A DNA stretch of 64,000 nucleotides, taken from the NCBI GenBank assembly GCA_964606665.1, contig CAZSHS010000004.1:114530-178529 (forward strand). Reading direction: 5' to 3'. Shown piece by piece: positions 42,396 to 51,630 of the stretch (position 1 is the stretch's first letter; every line of letters starts with the position of its first letter). Made by a program: the position numbers and the translations under genes. Under the pieces are notes generated by a model. The model made no database searches and was not told the DNA's origin. It was given only the letters and a program-made list of their open reading frames with translations. This DNA comes from Aved-18 sp964606665. Its GTDB lineage: Bacteria > Cyanobacteriota > Vampirovibrionia > Obscuribacterales > Obscuribacteraceae.

Positions 42396-43023
42396 TGCTT
42401 TCGCCTAAAATGGAAAGTCCGGCTTTGCGCAGGAGTGATACTGCAAGTGGTGCAGAAAGTCCGATCACGTTTGTGAAACACCCATCTATTCGCTCTACAA
42501 GAGCCGAGCCTATGCCTTGAAGCGCGTAAGCTCCAGCTTTGTCCATAGGCTCTTTGGAGTCTACATAAGACTCGATTTCGGTTTGAGTCAAATGGCGAAA
42601 ATAAACTTTGGATTTGGCCAGGTCGCTAAACTCTTCAATTTTATTATTTTCCAAATCGCACGCAATCACACAAACACCAGTGAAAACATCGTGCGGTTGT
42701 CCATTTAATTGTTGCAAAATTTCAATGGCGTGCGCTCTGTCGTCGGGTTTGCCTACCATTCGTCCATTTAAAACTACAGTTGTATCAGCCCCAATAATGA
42801 CTAATTTCTTGACTGTACTATCGAGAGTACCATTGTTTTTGATGATATCGAGGGTGGTGCGAGCTTTTTCTATTGCTAGTTGTAAAACTCCAGTATCTGC
42901 TGGCATATCATCGGGCAGTGTTTCGTCGATATCGGCAGGAACTGTCAAAAAATCCAGTCCCATATTTTGCATGATTTCTTTGCGTCTGGGAGACATTGAG
43001 GCGAGTATGATTTGAGTCGACAT
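42364..43023 (-). CDS. maf: Maf-family nucleoside triphosphate pyrophosphatase
   Basis: 219 aa. LASMSPRRKEIMQNMGLDF at the N-terminus is the Maf signature (SxxR/P loop), IIGADTTVVLNGRMVGKP is the metal-binding DTVV block, and MDKAGAYALQGIGSALVERIDG is the C-terminal loop. Hydrolyses non-canonical or pyrimidine nucleoside triphosphates, limiting their entry into nucleic acid. The ATG lies one base after the kinase gene's stop region (43025), the next gene on this strand. Complete. Confidence 0.93.
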   Translation of the reverse strand: MSTQIILASMSPRRKEIMQNMGLDFLTVPADIDETLPDDMPADTGVLQLAIEKARTTLDIIKNNGTLDSTVKKLVIIGADTTVVLNGRMVGKPDDRAHAIEILQQLNGQPHDVFTGVCVIACDLENNKIEEFSDLAKSKVYFRHLTQTEIESYVDSKEPMDKAGAYALQGIGSALVERIDGCFTNVIGLSAPLAVSLLRKAGLSILGESNEKQNDKARV

Positions 43024-43024
43024 C

Positions 43025-45022
43025 TTATTTGAACTTTAACTCCAAAACTTGAATTCGTTTGTTTCCTTTGTCAGCTACAAATAGAAGGTTATTCTGATTG
43101 TCAATGCATAAGTCGCTGGGACCGCAAAATTGATCTTTTTCTTTACCAAGCGAGCCGTAGGTGCAAAGCCAATTTCCCGATGATCCAAATACTTGAATTC
43201 GATGATTGAGTGAGTCTAAAACAAATATGCGATCCATTCGGTCGACTGCCACCGCTTTGGGCAAGTTGAACATGCCAGACGATTTTCCTTTTTCGCCGAA
43301 TGAACGAATGAACATGCCGGTTTTATTAAAGATGGATATTCGACTGGTACCATAATCTGAGGCAATTATTCTATTTTGTTTGTCGCAAGTAAGTCCGGCA
43401 GGCAATTGAAACTGACCTGGTTCGCGCCCTTTGGCACCGATTGTTCTTACCCATAGTCCCATTTCTGACTGAAACACCTGCAAACAACCATTATTTTGAT
43501 CGCTAGCATATAGCAAGCCTGTGGTGTCGAGGGCGATGCCTTGCAGACCGCCTTCTTTGCCTTGGATATTTTTGAAGTCTTTTATAAAGTTTCCCTGATT
43601 ATTGAAGACTCTTATAAAATGATCGCTTGAGTCACAAACGTAAATTCGTCCCCGCTCGTCTATCACTATGCCGCTTGGTTTGGAAAGACGACCGCCGTTG
43701 GTTTTTGATTGGGGAACGCGTGGATCTGCTTTTAGGTTCAAAACCCAGCGCCCGTCGTTATTGTAAGCATAAGCTTCGCGTCTGGCTGCATCAGAGATAA
43801 CCAAGCGTCCAGAGCGATATGCCACCGCATTTGGTTCTTCAAAGGGACTGCGACTATCGCCAAAATGCGATATTGTTTTGAGCCACGCAATAGGAGTGTA
43901 GTCTATTAAATTGAAAAAGGGTACGCCGCCACCATGACTCACTTCAGTAGCGTCTTGTGGCTTTGAATTAGGCGAACTGACAATAGCACCTGAGCTAGAA
44001 TTAGAAACATTGCCACTAACCGCCACAATGTCTGAGCATGAAGTGACCGCTTCTGCTTTGGCGCGCTCTGCATCGAGTGCTTTTTGTCTCGATTCTCCCG
44101 AGTCAAAAGCCGATATATCAATCGGCTTTTCCACATTGTGCTCAACCCATGTATTTAGGTCTTCTAGAGAGCTACCTAAGTCACCGCAAATTTTTTCAGC
44201 GCATACTTGAAAGTCGCGCAAAAATTCTTTGGCGGCACGATAACGATCTTTTGGTTTTTTGCGTAAAGCTTTTGAGACAACTGCTGCAAGCTCTTCGGGT
44301 ATCAGTGAATTTAGTTTATCCAGTGGTACTTCTTCTGAAGACATGATTTTAACTATTGTCTGAGCGATACCTTCGCCTGTGAAAGGTAGCTTGCCAGAAA
44401 GCGCTTCATATGTGACTACGGCTAAAGAAAAAATATCTGCTCGGTGATCCACGTTTTTGGCATTTTGCAATTGTTCTGGTGAGACGTAAGCAAGGGTGCC
44501 TAACATGACACCAGTTTTGGTGAGATGTGTTGCTTCAAAGTCGGCTGCGCGCGCGATACCAAAGTCGGTTATCTTCACCGTGCCGTCGCGCAATAGAAAT
44601 ATGTTGTCTGGCTTTACGTCTCGATGCACCACATTCATGGCGTGAGCAAAAGAAAGTCCTTCTGTCACTTGTCTCAAGATTGGCCAGAATTCTTCAATTG
44701 AATAAGGCTTTGAGCGCTTAAGTAAATCATCACGCAAACTGCGACCATCCAAGTATTCCATCACATAAAAATAGTCACCAGGATTTTGTGATACTTCGAG
44801 TACTTTGACAATGTTTTGGTGATTGAGCCTGAGGGCAGTTTGAGACTCGCGTATAAAGCGATCTTTGAATTCATCATGTTTTTGAGGGTCTACCGATTCA
44901 AGCAATAGCTGCTTGATCGCAATTATATTTCCTTGGCGTTTGTCTTGGGCTTTGTAGACAATGCCCATACCGCCTCTCCCAAGCTCTGAGAGAATTTTGA
45001 AATTATCGTACTTGCCTACCAT
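43025..45022 (-). CDS. Ser/Thr protein kinase with C-terminal NHL repeats
   Basis: 665 aa. Kinase domain about 8-275: glycine loop LGRGGMGIVYKA (15-24), ATP lysine Lys37 in AIKQL, catalytic HRDVKPDN with Asp135 and Asn140, DFG at 153-155, all intact. A polar linker (about 300-375) precedes six-ish NHL units, for example KPSGIVIDERGRIYVCDS, GGLQGIALDTTGLLYASD, LPKAVAVDRMDRIFVLDS, forming a beta-propeller that binds a protein, lipid or nucleic acid. No membrane helix, so a cytosolic sensor. It is followed closely upstream by FHA and PP2C genes on the same strand. Confidence 0.93.
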   Translation of the reverse strand: MVGKYDNFKILSELGRGGMGIVYKAQDKRQGNIIAIKQLLLESVDPQKHDEFKDRFIRESQTALRLNHQNIVKVLEVSQNPGDYFYVMEYLDGRSLRDDLLKRSKPYSIEEFWPILRQVTEGLSFAHAMNVVHRDVKPDNIFLLRDGTVKITDFGIARAADFEATHLTKTGVMLGTLAYVSPEQLQNAKNVDHRADIFSLAVVTYEALSGKLPFTGEGIAQTIVKIMSSEEVPLDKLNSLIPEELAAVVSKALRKKPKDRYRAAKEFLRDFQVCAEKICGDLGSSLEDLNTWVEHNVEKPIDISAFDSGESRQKALDAERAKAEAVTSCSDIVAVSGNVSNSSSGAIVSSPNSKPQDATEVSHGGGVPFFNLIDYTPIAWLKTISHFGDSRSPFEEPNAVAYRSGRLVISDAARREAYAYNNDGRWVLNLKADPRVPQSKTNGGRLSKPSGIVIDERGRIYVCDSSDHFIRVFNNQGNFIKDFKNIQGKEGGLQGIALDTTGLLYASDQNNGCLQVFQSEMGLWVRTIGAKGREPGQFQLPAGLTCDKQNRIIASDYGTSRISIFNKTGMFIRSFGEKGKSSGMFNLPKAVAVDRMDRIFVLDSLNHRIQVFGSSGNWLCTYGSLGKEKDQFCGPSDLCIDNQNNLLFVADKGNKRIQVLELKFK

Positions 45023-45031
45023 GAACTGAAC

Positions 45032-45469
45032 TTATTCCATTAAGAAGACAAGTTCGGTTTTGCCAAGGGTGAGCAAGTCGCCCGCGTTTATTTGCTGTCT
45101 TTCGCGCAGCAATTCGCCGTTCAACATGGTGCCATTGGTAGAGCCGAGATCTTCAATCCAGTAACCACCTTGCATTTGCAAAACCCAGGCGTGATTACGC
45201 GATATATAATGATCGTTTGTGATTGGAATATGATTCGTCTGGTCGCGTCCGATTTTGCTCACCGACTGCACCAGCGAAAATCTTTGGTTGGTTAGCCTGT
45301 TAAATAGAATTGCGCGCCTGTTGGTCGCTTGCGCTTGACCAGACTGCATGCCGTGACCGCTACCCATTTGAGCACTGGCTGAGGGATTGTGCGCGTCCTG
45401 ACCACATACGGTACAAACTCCGTTTGAAGTTAGGTTTCCACCGCAACGACTGCAAAGACCACTGTCCAT
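45032..45469 (-). CDS. Zinc-ribbon plus FHA domain protein
   Basis: 145 aa. The N-terminus holds a two-knuckle zinc ribbon, CSRCGG and CTVCGQ (about 5-25). A linker rich in Gln/Gly follows. The FHA domain spans about 50-145: SKIGRDQTNHIPI, ISRNHAWVL and YWIEDLGSTNGTMLNGELL. FHA domains bind phosphothreonine, so this is a reader for the adjacent kinase. The kinase gene begins 9 bases downstream on this strand. Such GarA-like proteins often switch enzymes off when unphosphorylated. Confidence 0.9.
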   Translation of the reverse strand: MDSGLCSRCGGNLTSNGVCTVCGQDAHNPSASAQMGSGHGMQSGQAQATNRRAILFNRLTNQRFSLVQSVSKIGRDQTNHIPITNDHYISRNHAWVLQMQGGYWIEDLGSTNGTMLNGELLRERQQINAGDLLTLGKTELVFLME

Positions 45470-45489
45470 TAGCTTTGACTCTCGCGGAA

Positions 45490-46251
45490 TTAGCTGCTGC
45501 CGTTGTTGGAACCGTCGCTGTATTTTATGACTACGACCGTGACATTGTCCGGTGCGCCGCCATCAATCGTTTGTTTGACTAATTCATCGCAAACGCCATC
45601 TGGATCTTTCTTGTCGTCGGCAATTTCGCCGATTTCTTCATCGCGAAGAACGGTAGGAAGACCATCAGAGCAAAGAATGACCCAATCTTTGGGTTTGAGT
45701 TCGACTAGTGTGTGTTCGATTTCGACTCGCTCTTCATGACCAAGGCAGCGAGTAATCAAGTTCTTGTAGGGATTTATTCTGGCTTGCTCTTCGGTTAATC
45801 GACCGGCGCGAACCATTTCTTGAACCACTGAGTGGTCGTTGGTCAAAAGTTTGTGTTTACCCTCGCGGCATAGATAAGCTCGTGAGTCGCCAACGTGAGC
45901 TATTTGGAGCACACTATTATCAGACTGAAAGGCTACGACAACCGTCGTGCCCATTCCGCGAACCGATGCGTCTTCTTCGGCTTCGGACCATACTCGTGAG
46001 TTGGCATGAGCAACGGCTGACTCCAGCCATTTCTTGATTTCGTCTTCAGTAAAATTAGTAAGTGGTGAGTCTTGCCACAGTTTTTCGATGGCTTCAACAG
46101 CCAATTTGCTCGCTCTAGAGCCACCAACTGCGCCACCCATACCGTCGGCGACTGCAAATACGCGCTGGTCCGGGCTCATCCAGTAATTGTCTTCGTTACG
46201 TTGTCGCTGACAACCTGCATCAGTTCGGGCCGCTGCTTGCCATTTCAGCAT
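45490..46251 (-). CDS. PP2C-family protein phosphatase
   Basis: 253 aa. Metal-binding acids are visible: RQRNEDNYW, VADGMGG, VAHVGDSRAYL, ILCSDGLP and GAPDNVTVVVI, matching PP2C/PPM phosphatases of the PrpC/Stp type. No membrane segment, so it acts on cytosolic phospho-Ser/Thr proteins and probably reverses the kinase two genes away. The ATG is at 46251 and the UbiB gene lies 107 bases upstream on this strand, so it may have its own promoter. Confidence 0.94.
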   Translation of the reverse strand: MLKWQAAARTDAGCQRQRNEDNYWMSPDQRVFAVADGMGGAVGGSRASKLAVEAIEKLWQDSPLTNFTEDEIKKWLESAVAHANSRVWSEAEEDASVRGMGTTVVVAFQSDNSVLQIAHVGDSRAYLCREGKHKLLTNDHSVVQEMVRAGRLTEEQARINPYKNLITRCLGHEERVEIEHTLVELKPKDWVILCSDGLPTVLRDEEIGEIADDKKDPDGVCDELVKQTIDGGAPDNVTVVVIKYSDGSNNGSS

Positions 46252-46358
46252 TCTATCTCTCTCCCCACCCTCGTCGATTATTTGCCACGCACGCCGTTTT
46301 CTTACTTGCTTTACAACGTCGCCTGTACATCTTGTGCAATCTTACTAGATTGGCGGTG

Positions 46359-48314
46359 TTAGCGACTTGTTGATTTTACGAGGTTTACTAATACTTTTGC
46401 CACCATATATACATTTCCAATCAAAAAAAGAGGAGCAAATTCTTTAGTTTCAGGAATCAAAGTGGCAGTTGCATAAAAACCTGCAAAAACGATAAACCAG
46501 ACCGAATCGGTAAGGTAGACCATTTTACTTCGCTTTTGGGCCTTGACTTCGTTTTCGAGCCTTGTCAGTTCCTCTTTCAATTGTCTTATTTCTTTTTCTT
46601 CTCTTGATTCGACAAGAGACTGAGAAATCTCAGCTACTGAATCCAGTTCAACTTCAGCATTCTGATTCGGGCTCAAAGCTTGCAAATTGGTCTGTGAAGA
46701 TTTTGCAATGCTTGACTGAGAAATAAGAGCAGGTTTATCGGATTTGGACTTGGTCAAGTGTCCAAAGAAACGATTCCAGACCCCGCGAATCAGATTTGTA
46801 TATTCGCCCTGGACCAGTTTCATCGCTTCTTGTGCCTGTTCTGGACTGCTCATCAAGAGGCGTTTGAGGGACGGCTTAGCCGCTTCTACAAAGGAAAAAT
46901 TGGGATCGAGGGTCCTTGCTATACCTTCAAGCGACGAACCTGCTCGAAGCAAGTAGGCAAGTGTTGGAGGAAGGGTTATGGCGCGGGCGTCTGCAATTTC
47001 GTCTATTTCAGATTCTAGATGAGTGAAGTCAAGGTCCCTAATCGATTTGCCCTGGTAGTAAGCAAGAAAAGGCTCGAGCGTTTTTTTAATTGATTCTGAA
47101 TTGGCGTTTTCTTTTATGACGCCAATGGTCCGCATGTGTTTGACCAGAGAGACCACGTCTTCTTTTATTACGGCAATGACGCAACCAAAAATGGCACGAC
47201 GCTGCTCTTCGGAGATTTCACTGATCATGCCAAAATCGTAAAGTACGATGTTGCCGCGCTCATCCACAGCCATATTTCCCGAGTGGGGGTCGGCGTGGAA
47301 AAATCCATGTAGCAAAACCTGTTCCATGAAAGCATTAATCAAACTGTTACCGATATGAACCAGGTCAAGACCTGTGTCTTTAAGCTGTTCTATCTGATCA
47401 ACTTTGATCCCAGGAATATATTCAAGCGTCAAGACTCGCCGTCCAGTGTACTTCCAGAATACACGAGGAATGCGAATGTCCATGTGCTCTTTGAGCATAT
47501 GCCTTATGCGGTCTGCGTTTTTGCCTTCCTGTAAATAATCCAGCTCTTCAAATAAAGTTTTACCAAACTCATCAGACAGGCTGAGCCAGGCATCCCAATC
47601 GCCGGTCGGGCGAATGACCGAACCTATGCGCGTGACAAAGCGCATGTAGCCTAAGTCCTGATAAAACCTGGTAGCAAGATGGGGTCTTTGAACTTTTACT
47701 GCGACTGGGTGTCCGTCTAAAAGCCAAGCTCGATGCACTTGTCCAATGCTTGCCGAAGCTATGGGTGTTTCTTCGAAGCGCGAAAAAATAACTTCGGGCA
47801 AAGCGCCTAAATCAGCTTCAATAGTCTCTCTTACTTGCTCAATTGGAATGGGTGGCACTCGGTCTTGTAATAAGACCAGCTCTTCGGCTAGTTCTTCAGA
47901 GAGTATGTCGCGGCGTACTGATAAAAACTGACCTAGCTTGATAAAGGTGGGACCTAGCTCTACCAGCGTTTGACGGATGCGCGAAGCTTTGCGCTCACGT
48001 CTTTTCTGAGCAGTGATGACCTTCTTTTGCACATATGTTTCTGAAAAGGATTCAGCAGCAAAACTAGCCAGGGTGCGGGCAATCTTCCAGAAGCGTTCGT
48101 CTTTTACAACTTCGTTGGGATGGATGCAATCGTCTGCGATTCGAGTGTCATATACCAATTTGCCGCCCGACAAGTTGTGCTTTGGGCGTGGTTCATTTGC
48201 TCTTGTGACAGTGCTTTCGACAAGCTCCTTGATGGCAAGTGTTCGCGAGCTTCGTTTTCGCCCGCTTCCAGACGTGCTTGCATCCCTAGACTTTCGTTTC
48301 TTAGCTTCAGTCAC
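46359..48314 (-). CDS. ABC1/UbiB-type atypical kinase
   Basis: 651 aa. Marker motifs: KLGQFLSVRRDIL (KxGQ), AVKVQRPH (ATP lysine), HADPHSGNM (catalytic HxDxHxxN) and LYDFGM (metal DFG). The C-terminus (about 600-645) has two hydrophobic helices after a coiled coil, the usual membrane anchor of bacterial UbiB/cyanobacterial ABC1 kinases, which support ubiquinone or other prenyl-lipid metabolism. About 50 extra N-terminal residues (Lys/Arg/Ser-rich) and a poorly conserved linker (about 490-580) lengthen it. No quinone synthesis gene adjoins. The next gene on this strand is the coiled-coil gene. Confidence 0.93.
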   Translation of the reverse strand: MTEAKKRKSRDASTSGSGRKRSSRTLAIKELVESTVTRANEPRPKHNLSGGKLVYDTRIADDCIHPNEVVKDERFWKIARTLASFAAESFSETYVQKKVITAQKRRERKASRIRQTLVELGPTFIKLGQFLSVRRDILSEELAEELVLLQDRVPPIPIEQVRETIEADLGALPEVIFSRFEETPIASASIGQVHRAWLLDGHPVAVKVQRPHLATRFYQDLGYMRFVTRIGSVIRPTGDWDAWLSLSDEFGKTLFEELDYLQEGKNADRIRHMLKEHMDIRIPRVFWKYTGRRVLTLEYIPGIKVDQIEQLKDTGLDLVHIGNSLINAFMEQVLLHGFFHADPHSGNMAVDERGNIVLYDFGMISEISEEQRRAIFGCVIAVIKEDVVSLVKHMRTIGVIKENANSESIKKTLEPFLAYYQGKSIRDLDFTHLESEIDEIADARAITLPPTLAYLLRAGSSLEGIARTLDPNFSFVEAAKPSLKRLLMSSPEQAQEAMKLVQGEYTNLIRGVWNRFFGHLTKSKSDKPALISQSSIAKSSQTNLQALSPNQNAEVELDSVAEISQSLVESREEKEIRQLKEELTRLENEVKAQKRSKMVYLTDSVWFIVFAGFYATATLIPETKEFAPLFLIGNVYMVAKVLVNLVKSTSR

Positions 48315-48347
48315 ATCTATATAATAATGAGTTTTTTAAAAGTGATC

Positions 48348-48725
48348 TTAAACTGAGACTTTAGTTTGTTTGAGTTCAGAGATTTCAGCTCGCAAAGTTG
48401 CAATTTCGGCTCTAAGCTCGTTTATCTCGGTGGCATCACCGAGGGCACCTAGAGAAAAATCAGCTACTTGACGACGAATTTTTTCTTTCACTTGACCTTC
48501 AAGAATTTCGGAACGATTCCAAATGTTCTGAGAGACTTCACTTACAGTCTCTTTCAATTTCTCTTTGACGTCTGAAACCCGGTCTGTGCCTGATGATTTG
48601 TATTCAGTGGCTTTTGCAGTTAGTGCATCCACACAGTCTTCCAAGCGTTCGCGACCGACTTCAAAAGTCGCTTTAGCTAGAAACAAAAGTTTTATGAGGG
48701 GCCGAATCACAGAGAGAACCTCCAA
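48348..48725 (-). CDS. Small coiled-coil protein, phasin-like in shape
   Basis: 125 aa, almost all helix: EVLSVIRPLIKLLFLAKATFEVGRERL with a hydrophobic first part, then VKEKLKETVSEVSQNIWNR, and a C-terminal heptad coil INELRAEIATLRAEISELKQ. This is the arrangement of phasins and of apolipoprotein-like lipid-surface proteins, but no family-specific motif is visible. It precedes ubiB by 33 bases on the same strand, so it is probably co-transcribed with that membrane-lipid kinase. Confidence 0.6.
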   Translation of the reverse strand: MEVLSVIRPLIKLLFLAKATFEVGRERLEDCVDALTAKATEYKSSGTDRVSDVKEKLKETVSEVSQNIWNRSEILEGQVKEKIRRQVADFSLGALGDATEINELRAEIATLRAEISELKQTKVSV

Positions 48726-48790
48726 GTTACATGGCTGCCAATAAGGACAAAAGTTAGGGAAAATTATACACTAGACTTATATGAATGATG

Positions 48791-48807
48791 CAGATGTGTT
48801 ACATCTG
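48791..48807 (+). promoter_or_regulatory. Perfect palindrome upstream of arginase
   Basis: CAGATGT-GTT-ACATCTG, two exact 7-base arms with a 3-base centre, 48 bases before the arginase ATG in the divergent intergenic space. Shape of a homodimeric regulator site. The regulator is unknown. Confidence 0.5.
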
Positions 48808-48854
48808 GTCAACATGGCTTGTATAGCACGCAGTAAAAATTTGTAGGAAACAAG

Positions 48855-49838
48855 ATGAAGACAGAATCAAAGAAGTCTCACGAAACTAAGGTGGAGACTG
48901 TTCCTGACCTCAAATTGGGCAAAAAGAGACTAGAAAAAGTGACACTAATTTTTGTGCCATTGCATCTTGGTGGACCCCATCGCGGAGTGAGTATGGGGCC
49001 TGCAGCTATGAAAGTGGCTGAGGTTGCCGAGAAAATCGAGCGGCTTGGTTTTACTGTCAGAAACGAAGTGGAAGTGAACGTTCCTAATTCTGTTTGCTGG
49101 GCAGAACATGGCTCGGCTCCAAAGTGCGTTCCCGAAATTACCGAAGTCTCGCTAAAAGTGGCAGAAGCTGTTGAAGAAGCGATGTCTAATGGTTCTATTC
49201 CAATCACCATCGGTGGTGACCACTCTCTTGCTATCGGTAGTATTGCCGGTGTGTCAAGCTATTATCGTAAACAGAAAGAAAACTTTGGTCTGGTTTGGTT
49301 TGACGCTCATGGGGATATCAACACTCCTGATACCAGTAGTAGTGGCAATGTACATGGCATGCCCTTAGCCGTTTCGCTTGGATATGGCGACAAAGGAATG
49401 GTTAACCTGCTTGGCTTCTCGCCTAAAGTGCAGCCTAATCGTTCAGTTCTAATAGGCATTAGAGATCTTGATCCTCCAGAGCGGGAGATGATCGATCGCT
49501 CTGGAATTACTCCCTACACAATTCGAGATATAGACCATTTGGGATTGAGTAAGGTTACGGATCTGGCTATAAATTCGCTTGGCTCCGACATCGCTGGATT
49601 TCACTTGTCATTCGATATCGATGTTATCGATCCAGATGTAGCCCCCGGTGTGAGCACTGCAGCTCCCGGCGGACTAAACTATAGAGAAAGCTTGCAGGCA
49701 CTCACTTTGCTTGCCGAGTCACGGATGTTGCGCTCGATAGATATTGTCGAGTTGAATCCGGCAAATGATATTCGCAACAAAACGGCGGAACTTGCAACAG
49801 ATCTGATTCTTGCCAGTTTGGGTCGTCGCATACTCTAA
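48855..49838 (+). CDS. rocF: Arginase
   Basis: 327 aa. Hydrolyses arginine to ornithine and urea with a di-manganese centre. Metal ligands: GGDHSL, WFDAHGDINTPDTSSSGNVHG and LSFDIDVIDPDVAPGVSTAAPGGL, all complete, including the SGNxHG loop that distinguishes arginase from agmatinase. ATG 48855 with AGGAAAC upstream. A perfect palindrome lies in its leader, which may give arginine- or nitrogen-dependent control. The first about 30 residues are basic and variable. Monocistronic unless it extends into the next secreted gene, which begins 33 bases later. Confidence 0.94.
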   Translation: MKTESKKSHETKVETVPDLKLGKKRLEKVTLIFVPLHLGGPHRGVSMGPAAMKVAEVAEKIERLGFTVRNEVEVNVPNSVCWAEHGSAPKCVPEITEVSLKVAEAVEEAMSNGSIPITIGGDHSLAIGSIAGVSSYYRKQKENFGLVWFDAHGDINTPDTSSSGNVHGMPLAVSLGYGDKGMVNLLGFSPKVQPNRSVLIGIRDLDPPEREMIDRSGITPYTIRDIDHLGLSKVTDLAINSLGSDIAGFHLSFDIDVIDPDVAPGVSTAAPGGLNYRESLQALTLLAESRMLRSIDIVELNPANDIRNKTAELATDLILASLGRRIL

Positions 49839-49870
49839 TTTAATTGGTTCTGTTTTTATGGGTCTTTGAA

Positions 49871-51466
49871 ATGTTGTCAAAAACTGTTCCTTGTATTGTC
49901 GCTTTCATTTTTGCTTTTTGCGCTCAGCCAGTATTTGCCGATGATGCCGATATAAGCAGTGCTGTTCAGAAAGAAAAGGTAGTGGCAAGTGCTCAAGACT
50001 TGCTCAAAAATATAAAGCTCCGCTCCGACGTTGTCACCGGATTTAGAAGTACTGGCTTTTCCAAAAATGAAGAATATGAAAAGCTGAGACAAGACCTAAA
50101 ACAAGTCTTAGACCAGCGTAACTCCTGGGGCGACTCGCTTAATTTACCCAAACTAGATTTTAGTGCTGAAGAAAAAAGAATCGCTGCTCAGGAATTGCAA
50201 AATTCACTAAAAGATTTCACAAATTCGCGCGTTGATGAAAGATTGGCATCGGAAGGGCTTATAGACACACTTTCGCCCGCAGGTTATAGCGAGGCTAAAA
50301 ACGCTTGTGATGCGCTCATACTTAAGCGTGTTCGGCGCGAAATAGAAGACAAGATGTCATCCTACAAAATTGAGGTTGATAAATCTCTCAAAGACCAGGT
50401 CAAACAGGGCTCTCGCAAATTGGTGCGAGATTATGTTCTGCGCTTGAATATTAAACAAGGCGGACAGCTAGTTATAAATCTAGATTCGGAAAATGCGCTG
50501 AGCTGGAGTCCAGCCAAGCTCAAAGCAATGTCTGGCAAAAAAGATACTTTGCAAAATAGAATGCTAAAAGCAGCTAAACGAGTAGAAATGCGCACAGCGC
50601 AAGTTAACGCACTTATGCCTACATCCAAGCGTGCTGAAATCGAAGATGCATTAGAGCGCGGACGTGGAGCCATTCTGTCCACTAAGGCTATTCGTATAGA
50701 ATTAAACAAAGCGGGTGCCGGTTCTTTCAAAAACTATCTCGATGGTACCTGTGCTCAACTCAGTTCGGCTATGAGCTCGGCTAAATTCAGGCTGCTAAAT
50801 GATACGCCATCTGGAAAAGCCGATTTGAAATATACGCTTGTGCTGCTTGCTTCAATGGAAGCAGACGTAAATAACGTGCTTAAAAAATATGGTATCGAGC
50901 CCACCATCCAAGTTGAAGAAGATGCAAGTTCGGTAGTGGTGTCAAATGTGGGTGGAAATATAGCCTTCTATTATGATGACCAGTTGCTTGTTGCCAAGCA
51001 AGTATTGCGAAGCCATGGCGGCGTGTTTGAAATACGCGCTGTTGCCAAAGACGATGTGCAACGCAAAATGGCCACTCTTTCAGGTGGTGATATTAAGTGG
51101 ATTGCTAAAAATCTGTCGCACTATCACTATGAAGAAGTGGACCCCGAATCAAAAGCCAAGCGCAAAGACGTAGAGTATTCACTCAAATCCGAAAAGTTTT
51201 TCTGGGTGCCTCAGCAAAATACCTGGGAGCAATCGCTCACTCATATTCAGTGGACGAATGCCAATATCAAAACTCAGGGCTCAGAAAATAATGCGATCAG
51301 ATTGACTGTGTCACAGCCGGGTATTCCGGTCCGCTTCTCGGTGCGAGGACAGAGTTCTTGGGATGCGCGCGTGAGTGAAGAGTCATCGGGCGATAGTCGT
51401 ACTGTGGTCGATCCGCCTTTCTGTGATGGTTATATCGAATTCAGTTTCAATAAGCCCAAGAAATAA
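49871..51466 (+). CDS. Secreted protein of unknown function (531 aa)
   Basis: ATG 49871 gives a clean signal peptide (LSKTVPCIVAFIFAFCAQPVFADD). Upstream in-frame start 49844 adds nine residues. The mature protein has a long helical, charged N-terminal half (about 30-230, for example SYKIEVDKSLKDQVKQGSRKL) and a beta-rich C-terminal half (about 340-531: VVSNVGGNIAFYYDDQLLVA, GIPVRFSVRGQSSWDARV). No recognised domain. Possibly an envelope or outer-membrane-associated protein. It follows arginase at 33 bases on the same strand. Confidence 0.65.
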   Translation: MLSKTVPCIVAFIFAFCAQPVFADDADISSAVQKEKVVASAQDLLKNIKLRSDVVTGFRSTGFSKNEEYEKLRQDLKQVLDQRNSWGDSLNLPKLDFSAEEKRIAAQELQNSLKDFTNSRVDERLASEGLIDTLSPAGYSEAKNACDALILKRVRREIEDKMSSYKIEVDKSLKDQVKQGSRKLVRDYVLRLNIKQGGQLVINLDSENALSWSPAKLKAMSGKKDTLQNRMLKAAKRVEMRTAQVNALMPTSKRAEIEDALERGRGAILSTKAIRIELNKAGAGSFKNYLDGTCAQLSSAMSSAKFRLLNDTPSGKADLKYTLVLLASMEADVNNVLKKYGIEPTIQVEEDASSVVVSNVGGNIAFYYDDQLLVAKQVLRSHGGVFEIRAVAKDDVQRKMATLSGGDIKWIAKNLSHYHYEEVDPESKAKRKDVEYSLKSEKFFWVPQQNTWEQSLTHIQWTNANIKTQGSENNAIRLTVSQPGIPVRFSVRGQSSWDARVSEESSGDSRTVVDPPFCDGYIEFSFNKPKK

Positions 51467-51630
51467 ATCTATAAGGTGAGCTAAAAATAGGCTTGCTTGC
51501 GAATTAATCTACCAAGCTATTGGCGCGCTATTTAGCGTATATATTTTGAGTTGAAAATAAGACCGGTTTAATAAGTCGGGTTGCCAATCGTCACTTATAA
51601 TTCGCTTGGATACTAAGCGGTGTTTGTCTT

